Assembly: GCA_020426125.1 (NCBI GenBank)
Contig: JAGQQQ010000064.1
Coordinates: forward strand, 1-5,675
Source of the DNA: Planctomycetaceae bacterium
GTDB lineage: Bacteria > Planctomycetota > Planctomycetia > Planctomycetales > Planctomycetaceae
Length of the DNA stretch: 5,675 bases
Reading direction: 5' to 3'
Of this stretch, positions 1-5,675 are shown piece by piece. Both the position numbers and the translations under genes were made by a program. Numbering within the stretch: position 1 is the stretch's first letter; each line of letters begins with the position of its first letter. The notes under the pieces are model-generated. The model did not search any database and was not told where the DNA came from. It saw nothing but the letters and a program-made list of their open reading frames with translations.

Positions 1-2639
1 CGGACGAGATTCTCCGGGATCAAGGCCAACTCCAAAAAGCCGTGCGGTACTATCGGGAGGTTCTCAAACGAGAACCTGAGAATGCGGCCACTCACGAGCG
101 ATTGGCATTTCTCCTCAGTGCCACGGGACAATCCTGGCAAGCCGGACCCCATTTCTTCTTTCTCGTTCGCAGCGGGTCAGCGAACTATCGGGAATTGTCT
201 CTATTCTCCGATTTGGGGCGTCCCGCCGAACAACGAGAATTCCTCGAAACGTGCGCCAAAGAATCCCCCCAAGATCCGTTCGTCCGTTTGGGGCTGGCTT
301 CTCACGCCTTTTGGGACGGCAATCGCGATGATGCGGAGAGTTTGCTCCGGGAGCTTGTGGCCGACCATCCGGAGTTGGAATCAGCCCAAGCAATATGGGG
401 AGAGATCCTCGTCGAGGGAACCGAGAAGACGTTCCGAAACTGGCACCAGCAAGTTCCGAAGTCATCCAATGATCCGGACCTGTGGTACGTTCGCGGCCTC
501 TGGGCACGTCGAAAAGACAAGTTGGAACTCGCTTCCCTCTGCTTTCTTGAGGCCCTGCGACGGGCTCCCACACACCGTCGCGCCTATTACCAAATGGGGC
601 AAATTTTGGGGGCTTTGAAAGATCAGCATGCAGTGGCAGTCAAAGAATATTCGCTCCACATGTCTCAACTGACCCAGACTGTGGATAATGTTTTGAGAAG
701 CGAGGGACAAGATGAGGAGGCTATTCAAACCACCTGTCGAATTCTCTTGAAGATGGGGCGAATCTGGGAGGGCTGCGCCTGGGCGGTCATCGCGAGGGAG
801 CGGTTTCCGAAGTCGCGATGGCACCATAAACTCCTGTCCGAGTATGCCTCTTTACTGGAGCCTGGCATGCCCCAAGTCCTGGAAACTCGGCAGCCGTTGG
901 CGACTCTCGATCGAAGCGGGAACCTGGACCTGAGCCGTCTCTTTTCCCATGGCGAAACCGCTCAACAGCCGACCGGGAAAGCGTTTACCCGTGGCCCAGT
1001 TCGTTTCGAAATCTGTGAAGCGGGCCCGCAGTTTACCTACCAAAATGCGGACGACCCCTCAACGCCGGGAGTCCGAATGTTCGAATCCAACGGAGGCGGA
1101 ATCGCCGCGCTCGATTTCGATGCCGATGGGTTTTGCGACCTCTACCTCACCCAGGGAGCCGACTGGCCAAACGGCGCTCCGCAGCCGAAGCTTTCGACCG
1201 TCCTGACCGACCGCTTGTTTCGATTTCAGGGGAACAGATTTGTTGACATCTCCCAAGCGGCCTTTGACACGGCTTGCCAGGACTTCGGCCAGGGAGTTTC
1301 CGCAGGGGATTTCGACAACGACGGTTTCCCCGATCTCTATATCGCCAACTATGGAGAGAATCGATTGTACTTCAACAATGGCGACGGGACGTATTCCGAC
1401 GCCACCTCATCCGCGGGACTCAATGGTGAGCAGTGGACGTCCAGCTGCCTGATTGCCGACCTGAACGGCGACAGTTTTCCCGATCTGTATGCGGTGAATT
1501 ACCTCACAGGGGATGACCTGCATGAGATCATTTGCGACGGTAATGCCTGTTCCCCGAAGAACTTCGACGGCGCCCTCGACCGGATTTTTCAAAACCAAGG
1601 GGATGGCACATTCGTCGAAATCACCGGACAGGTTTCCGCCGAAAAGGGCAAGGGATTGGGGATCGTCGCGGCCAACATCTTTCGAGATGGAAGACTGAGC
1701 CTGTTTATCGCGAACGACCAGGTCGCAAATTTTCTGCTCAAAAACGAAAGCCGTCCAGGGGGAGGGGAGATCACGTTTCGGGAACAAGCCTTCCTGTCCG
1801 GCGTCGGTTTCAACGTGGATGGCCTCCCCATGGCCTGCATGGGGATCGCCGCTGATGACATCGACGGGAACGGACTTATTGACTTCTTTGTGACCAACTT
1901 CAAAGACGAGGCGAATACACTCTACTTGCAGGACTTTCCAGGTTACTTCGTCGACGTGACCGCCGCGCAAGGCCTGTTTGCGCCCAGCTACGATCATGTC
2001 GGGTGGGGAACGCAATTCCTAGACGCGGACTGCGACGGGCATCCAGATCTGGTGATCGCCAACGGCCATGTTGACGACTACCGGGACAAAGGGGGAGAAT
2101 ACCACATGCATCCTCAATTCTTCCGCAATACCGGTACCGGACAATTCCAGGAGTTGTCGGCCCCGGAGGTCGGGGAGTACTTTTCCAGAAAGCATTTGGG
2201 GCGAGGTTTGATCAAGTTGGATTGGAACCGAGATGGACTAATGGACTTCGCCGTCTCTCACATCAATTCTCCCATGGCCCTGCTGACGAATCAGACAGCG
2301 TCGCCAGGACATTTTGTTGGCTTTCACCTCCGTGCCGTGAAATCCGCCCGGGATGCCGTTGGGACCGAAGTCACTGTGACCACCGCAACCGGCAAATGGA
2401 CAAAATCCGTGACTGCGGGAGACGGTTTCCAGGCGAGTAACGAGCGGTTGCTCCATTTCGGGCTGGGCGACGCGCATTCGATCCGGCAGGTTGAGATCCG
2501 TTGGCCCTCAGGCACGGTTCAACGGCTGAAAAACATTCCGTCTGACACGACCTGGATTCTTGTGGAAACCCTGTCGACGGCGACGGTGCTCTCAGATGGC
2601 TCGTCCAGAAGTTGGCCCCTTGGGTACGGTGATGAGTGA
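1..2639 (+). CDS. TPR / FG-GAP beta-propeller / ASPIC-UnbV (CRTAC1-like) protein, 5'-truncated by the window edge
   Basis: The frame is open from base 3, so the GTG at 42 is not the real start. The 13 codons before it continue a TPR helix and align with gene 2 from its residue 86, so roughly 85 N-terminal residues, probably including a signal anchor, lie outside the window. Visible order: TPR-like helical repeats (about 3-620, with units near 3-130, 276-410 and 474-617), a further helical stretch to about 860, a linker, then a beta-propeller (about 1008-2320). The propeller carries six acidic loops: DFDADGFCD (1113), DFDNDGFPD (1308), DLNGDSFPD (1458), DIDGNGLID (1857), DADCDGHPD (2022) and DWNRDGLMD (2220). 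Such loops bind Ca2+ in FG-GAP/VCBS repeats. The ASPIC/UnbV domain follows (about 2340-2568), with SARDAVGTEV, AGDGFQASNERLLHFGLG and VEIRWPSG. A short unconserved tail ends at TGA 2637-2639. The product is probably extracytoplasmic, but its ligand and role are unknown. The family call is firm; any specific function would be a guess. Confidence 0.95.
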   Translation, partial: DEILRDQGQLQKAVRYYREVLKREPENAATHERLAFLLSATGQSWQAGPHFFFLVRSGSANYRELSLFSDLGRPAEQREFLETCAKESPQDPFVRLGLASHAFWDGNRDDAESLLRELVADHPELESAQAIWGEILVEGTEKTFRNWHQQVPKSSNDPDLWYVRGLWARRKDKLELASLCFLEALRRAPTHRRAYYQMGQILGALKDQHAVAVKEYSLHMSQLTQTVDNVLRSEGQDEEAIQTTCRILLKMGRIWEGCAWAVIARERFPKSRWHHKLLSEYASLLEPGMPQVLETRQPLATLDRSGNLDLSRLFSHGETAQQPTGKAFTRGPVRFEICEAGPQFTYQNADDPSTPGVRMFESNGGGIAALDFDADGFCDLYLTQGADWPNGAPQPKLSTVLTDRLFRFQGNRFVDISQAAFDTACQDFGQGVSAGDFDNDGFPDLYIANYGENRLYFNNGDGTYSDATSSAGLNGEQWTSSCLIADLNGDSFPDLYAVNYLTGDDLHEIICDGNACSPKNFDGALDRIFQNQGDGTFVEITGQVSAEKGKGLGIVAANIFRDGRLSLFIANDQVANFLLKNESRPGGGEITFREQAFLSGVGFNVDGLPMACMGIAADDIDGNGLIDFFVTNFKDEANTLYLQDFPGYFVDVTAAQGLFAPSYDHVGWGTQFLDADCDGHPDLVIANGHVDDYRDKGGEYHMHPQFFRNTGTGQFQELSAPEVGEYFSRKHLGRGLIKLDWNRDGLMDFAVSHINSPMALLTNQTASPGHFVGFHLRAVKSARDAVGTEVTVTTATGKWTKSVTAGDGFQASNERLLHFGLGDAHSIRQVEIRWPSGTVQRLKNIPSDTTWILVETLSTATVLSDGSSRSWPLGYGDE
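2632..2639 (+). other. Overlapping stop/start junction between the two paralogues
   Basis: The ATG of gene 2 (2632-2634) lies five bases before the TGA of gene 1 (2637-2639), in a different frame. There is no intergenic room for a promoter or terminator and no clear ribosome-binding site. Upstream there is only a weak G-rich stretch around 2622-2629. This suggests one transcript and translation of gene 2 by re-initiation or coupling. If the ATG at 2596 were used instead, the overlap would be 44 bases and the same conclusion would hold. Confidence 0.6.
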
Positions 2640-5526
2640 ATCCCATTCCGAACCCTCAAAGGAACAGCACACGAGTCGATGGAAGGGGCTTCGACTCCGC
2701 GTGCTGATCACGAGTTTCATTATTGTCGCAGCCGGAGCTTTTCTCCTTTCGAAGCGGACAGTCGACCCCCGAGAAACTGTTGCGCGTGCCACAAAGCTCA
2801 AACAGGCCGGGCGTTTTAAGGAGGCCATTTCGGTCCTCGACACCCTGTCAGACGACCAGGTTCCGGCGGCAGGTCTTCTGGTGAAAGCGGAAATCCTCTA
2901 TCACGATCTGCTTCATCTCAGTCGGGCCGAACGCGCCTATCGCAAACTCCTTGAAAAACAACCAGATCATGTTTCGGGCAATGAGGACATCGCGAGACTC
3001 CTGGCGACAACCGGTCGCCGTAGCGATGCCGTACCACATGTCCTCCGTCTTCTTCGGGCGTCGAGAGAGACCGATTTGCTCATGCTGCTGGCGCGGCGAG
3101 GAGGAGGGATCGCGGACAAACAGACCCTGGAAGACGCGGCCTCGGCGGATCCCAATGATCCGCTTCCGCGTTTGGGGATGGCCTGGATGGCATCGGCGGA
3201 AGGCGACTTCGAGACAGCGATCCCACTCCTCCGCGAAGTGATTGAACGATCTCCAAATCTGGCCGCGGCGTGGAGCTTGCTGGGAAGTCAATTGGCTCAA
3301 TTTGGAGAGATGGTCCAACTCTCGAACTGGGCGAGAAAACTGCCGGAGTCCGCAAAGGGCTATTCAGTCACCTGGCTGGCACTGGCCCAACTCGCGGAAA
3401 CAACGGGACAGCGCCCCGCGGCCCTGCGCTGTTTTTATGAGGCATTGGTCCGCGAACCGGAATCGATTCAAGCGACATTCGGATTGGTCCGCCTCCTCAC
3501 GGCCGAGGAGGATCAGCAAGCGAAAGAATTCCTCCAGAAACGGCTTGAGGACCTGCAAGAGTTGGAGACCATACAGAATCAAACCCTGTTCTCTGGGCGT
3601 CAGGCCGGAGTGGAAGATCTGATCAGGCTTGTCCGTCAACTGGAGAAGGTCGGCCGTCTCTGGGAAGCGTACGCCTGGATTCGACTGGGGATGGAAATTG
3701 ACAGCACGAATCGAGAAATACGGCAACTGTGGACCCGTCTTTCCCAGGCGGCGGACGAGTTCGATCTCCAACAAACCACTCTGGCGTCGAGTCCTGCCTC
3801 TCACGTCGACTTCTCTCATTTGCCAATTCCAAACCTTGACACCGTTTCCGAGCACGCGGAGTCTCTTGCCAGCAGGGACGAAGGCATCTCATTCCGAATC
3901 CGAGGAAGCGACATCGGGTTCGATTTCCTCTTTCAAGACGGGACCGACTGGCCACCTGTCAAAATGTTTCAGTTGACTGGCGGCGGACTGGGCGTCATTG
4001 ACATCGAGAACGATGGATATCCCGATCTCTTTTGCACCCAAGGAGGCCTTTCTCCCTTTCCGGGTGGGCCGGCCCATTCTTCGGATCGATTGTTTTCCAA
4101 CCAGGGGGGCCGGTCCTTTCGCGACGTCTCCCATCAGGCGGGCTTTTCCGACTCACAATTCGGTCAGGGAATTGCGGTAGGAGACCTGAACAACGATGGC
4201 TTTCCAGATCTCCGAGTGGCGAACATCGGCAAGAATGCGCTCTGGCTGAACAACGGAGACGGAACGTTTACCCAGGAGACACACGCCATCCCCGGAGACA
4301 CAGATTCCTGGTCGACGAGTTGCCTCATTGCCGACCTGAACGGAGACGGCAATCTCGATCTTTACGACGCGAACTATCTGGCGGGCGAAGATGTTTTTGA
4401 GAGAACATGCCGCCGCGAGGATGGAAGCGTCGGGATGTGCATGCCCTTTGACTTTTCCGGAGCCGTCGACCAATTCTGGCTCAATGACGGTGCCGGAAAT
4501 TTCTTCGATGCCAGTGAGAAACTGGGAATCACCCCCAATGGAAAAGGACTTGGAATCGCCGCGTGGCGTACCGGCAACGACCGCCACTTCAGCCTGTTCG
4601 TTGCCAATGACACCACCGCCAACTTCTACTTCCGTTCGTTCGGGGAAGGAGAGAACTGGCATCTTTCGGAACAGGGAGTGGTCTCTGGACTCGCCTACAA
4701 TTCCTTAGGAAAAGCGGAAGGCTCGATGGGAATTGCCATCGGAGACGTCACCGGCGACGGACAATTCGAACTTCATGTCACCAACTTCCTCGCCGAATCC
4801 AACACGCTCTACGCCGCTTCCATTCCAGGGAGTTTCAAGGATGTCAGCAGCGCCAAGGGTCTGCCGTTATCGACATTCGATGTTTTGGGATTCGGCACCC
4901 AATTCCTCGATGCCGATAACGACTCCGTGCCGGAACTCTTCGTTGCCAACGGGCACATTCAGGATCTGGAACGATGGGGACGCCCCTTTCGCATGCCTCC
5001 CCAACTCTTCCGGTATCGTGGAGGTCGCTTCCACCAGTTGGAGACTCCCCGGTTAGGGGAATTCTTCCAGAGCAAATGGTTGGGTCGGTCTGTCGCCAAA
5101 TGGGATTGGAACGCCGACCTTCGCGAGGATCTCGTGGTTGGACACCTCGCGGATCCGTCCGTCATCCTGGAAAACGAAACATCCCCTGTTGGAAACGGTC
5201 TGGAAATTCGCTGTATCGGAACCCATTCCAGCCGCGACGCCGTCGGAACCATCGTTCGTGCCGAGATCCAGGGGCGTCACCTCTTCTTTCAACTCACCGC
5301 GGGAGACGGTTATCAGGCATCAAATCAACGGCATCTGCTGATCGGATGTGGACGTCATGATACAGTTGATCGCCTGAGAATCGAATGGCCTTCAGGCCTC
5401 ACTCAGGAGTTTCATAACATCGCCGTCCCGAACAGAATCATTGTTGTCGAAGACCAGAAAAGCGTCTCGCCGATGGCCGATGGATTGTCTGGTTCGTCTC
5501 GACGGCAATCGCTCACTGGCGAGTGA
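2632..5526 (+). CDS. Membrane-anchored TPR / FG-GAP beta-propeller / ASPIC-UnbV (CRTAC1-like) protein
   Basis: 964 residues from ATG 2632. Residues 1-23 are polar then basic (RWKGLRLR), followed by a hydrophobic segment at about 24-40 (VLITSFIIVAAGAFLLS) with no obvious cleavage site. This looks like an N-in signal anchor that places the rest outside the cytoplasm. TPR-like repeats lie at about 47-128, 177-225 and 243-294, with more helix to about 375. The propeller (about 420-850) has loops DIENDGYPD (457), DLNNDGFPD (518), DLNGDGNLD (568), DVTGDGQFE (705), DADNDSVPE (760) and DWNADLRED (825). The last three depart from the Ca2+-loop consensus. ASPIC/UnbV is at about 865-940 (SSRDAVGTIV, AGDGYQASNQRHLLIG, LRIEWPSG). 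It is a full-length paralogue of the upstream gene and overlaps it by 8 bases, so co-transcription and coupled translation are likely. No strong Shine-Dalgarno precedes any candidate start. ATG 2632 is chosen for the short overlap; GTG 2629 and ATG 2596 (12 residues longer) remain possible. Ligand and function are unknown. Confidence 0.95.
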   Translation: MSESHSEPSKEQHTSRWKGLRLRVLITSFIIVAAGAFLLSKRTVDPRETVARATKLKQAGRFKEAISVLDTLSDDQVPAAGLLVKAEILYHDLLHLSRAERAYRKLLEKQPDHVSGNEDIARLLATTGRRSDAVPHVLRLLRASRETDLLMLLARRGGGIADKQTLEDAASADPNDPLPRLGMAWMASAEGDFETAIPLLREVIERSPNLAAAWSLLGSQLAQFGEMVQLSNWARKLPESAKGYSVTWLALAQLAETTGQRPAALRCFYEALVREPESIQATFGLVRLLTAEEDQQAKEFLQKRLEDLQELETIQNQTLFSGRQAGVEDLIRLVRQLEKVGRLWEAYAWIRLGMEIDSTNREIRQLWTRLSQAADEFDLQQTTLASSPASHVDFSHLPIPNLDTVSEHAESLASRDEGISFRIRGSDIGFDFLFQDGTDWPPVKMFQLTGGGLGVIDIENDGYPDLFCTQGGLSPFPGGPAHSSDRLFSNQGGRSFRDVSHQAGFSDSQFGQGIAVGDLNNDGFPDLRVANIGKNALWLNNGDGTFTQETHAIPGDTDSWSTSCLIADLNGDGNLDLYDANYLAGEDVFERTCRREDGSVGMCMPFDFSGAVDQFWLNDGAGNFFDASEKLGITPNGKGLGIAAWRTGNDRHFSLFVANDTTANFYFRSFGEGENWHLSEQGVVSGLAYNSLGKAEGSMGIAIGDVTGDGQFELHVTNFLAESNTLYAASIPGSFKDVSSAKGLPLSTFDVLGFGTQFLDADNDSVPELFVANGHIQDLERWGRPFRMPPQLFRYRGGRFHQLETPRLGEFFQSKWLGRSVAKWDWNADLREDLVVGHLADPSVILENETSPVGNGLEIRCIGTHSSRDAVGTIVRAEIQGRHLFFQLTAGDGYQASNQRHLLIGCGRHDTVDRLRIEWPSGLTQEFHNIAVPNRIIVVEDQKSVSPMADGLSGSSRRQSLTGE

Positions 5527-5534
5527 GATTCGCC
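5504..5534 (+). other. Imperfect inverted repeat (hairpin) spanning the stop codon of gene 2
   Basis: A perfect 6-bp stem, CTCACT (5512-5517) with AGTGAG (5522-5527), closes a four-base GGCG loop and contains the TGA stop (5524-5526). The stem extends outward through AAT/ATT (5507-5509 with 5528-5530) and GGC/GCC (5504-5506 with 5532-5534), interrupted by a two-base bulge on the left and a one-base bulge on the right, giving 12 pairs in all. No run of T follows, so it is not a standard intrinsic terminator. It could be an mRNA 3'-end stabiliser, a weak terminator or chance. Confidence 0.4.
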
Positions 5535-5675
5535 ACCGCAAGCTGACACACTCGGAGTCGCTTCTCGATACGCGATCAATCACCCCAATTGAATCTTCGA
5601 CCTGATACCGAAAACGCAAAACGAATGCATTGTCACAGCGGAAAAGTGGGGTAAGGAGTGACCTGAAATTTACTG
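5527..5675. other. Non-coding tail downstream of gene 2
   Basis: These 149 bases contain no supportable gene. The only minus-strand frame across it runs back into gene 2 and has no family resemblance. An AAGGAG (5653-5658) resembles a Shine-Dalgarno, but no ATG, GTG or TTG follows at a useful distance before the window ends. No convincing promoter pair, tRNA or T-tract terminator is visible. Confidence 0.5.

Noticed and set aside
1452..1468. 17-base identity between 1452-1468 and 4327-4343 as a mobile or recombination repeat
   Set aside because: It encodes the shared IADLNG part of a propeller loop in both paralogues, so protein homology explains it without a separate DNA element.
115..2015. 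Several minus-strand open frames inside gene 1, the longest about 200 codons (1407-2015)
   Set aside because: They lie antisense to a strongly supported coding frame, their translations show no domain or motif, and parts mirror the acidic-loop codons. They are shadows of gene 1.
2560..2631. Longer N-terminus for gene 2 starting at TTG 2560
   Set aside because: It would overlap the end of gene 1 by 80 bases and add an arginine-rich stretch that looks like out-of-frame gene 1 sequence. ATG 2632 gives a normal signal-anchor spacing and a short overlap.
4153..4662. Minus-strand open frame of about 169 codons inside gene 2
   Set aside because: It covers the same propeller section as the antisense frame in gene 1 and arises from the same repeated codons on the other strand. 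There is no independent evidence of coding.
5574..5595. Possible second hairpin, GATCAAT with ATTGAATC
   Set aside because: Only seven mostly A/T pairs with a bulge and no following T run; too weak to call a terminator.
5653..5675. AAGGAG as the ribosome-binding site of a third gene
   Set aside because: No ATG, GTG or TTG follows within the remaining 17 bases, and only a rare CTG is present, so a downstream gene cannot be supported from this window.

Overview
The window holds two large, same-strand genes lying head to tail, and nothing else that is convincingly coding. Both encode the same kind of protein: an N-terminal helical repeat (TPR-type) region, then an FG-GAP/VCBS-type beta-propeller with DxDxDGxxD metal-binding loops, and a C-terminal ASPIC/UnbV domain. 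This is the architecture of the CRTAC1-like (cartilage acidic protein 1-like) family. The first gene is cut by the left edge of the window. The second is complete.

Layout: bases 1-2639 are the 3' part of gene 1 (878 residues visible, frame entering at base 3). Bases 2632-5526 are gene 2 (964 residues with the preferred start), whose ATG lies inside the last codons of gene 1. Bases 5527-5675 are a short tail with no gene that I can support. An imperfect hairpin straddles the stop codon of gene 2.

The two proteins align from end to end over the visible part, including the TPR spacing, the propeller motifs, a conserved cysteine pair and the ASPIC motif. The simplest reading is an old tandem duplication now kept as an overlapping, probably co-transcribed pair. 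Gene 2 has a hydrophobic signal-anchor near its N-terminus, so the product is most likely tethered to the membrane with the TPRs and propeller outside the cytoplasm. Gene 1 probably has the same arrangement, but its N-terminus is outside the window.

Organism: moderately GC-rich bacterial DNA, weak or absent Shine-Dalgarno sequences, and large secreted TPR plus CRTAC1-like proteins in tandem fit Planctomycetota (or a related PVC or Acidobacteria-type lineage). This is inferred from family distribution, not proven by the sequence. The biological role of such proteins in bacteria is not established. Extracellular binding or adhesion is plausible. I do not see a defence system, mobile element, CRISPR array or RNA gene here.
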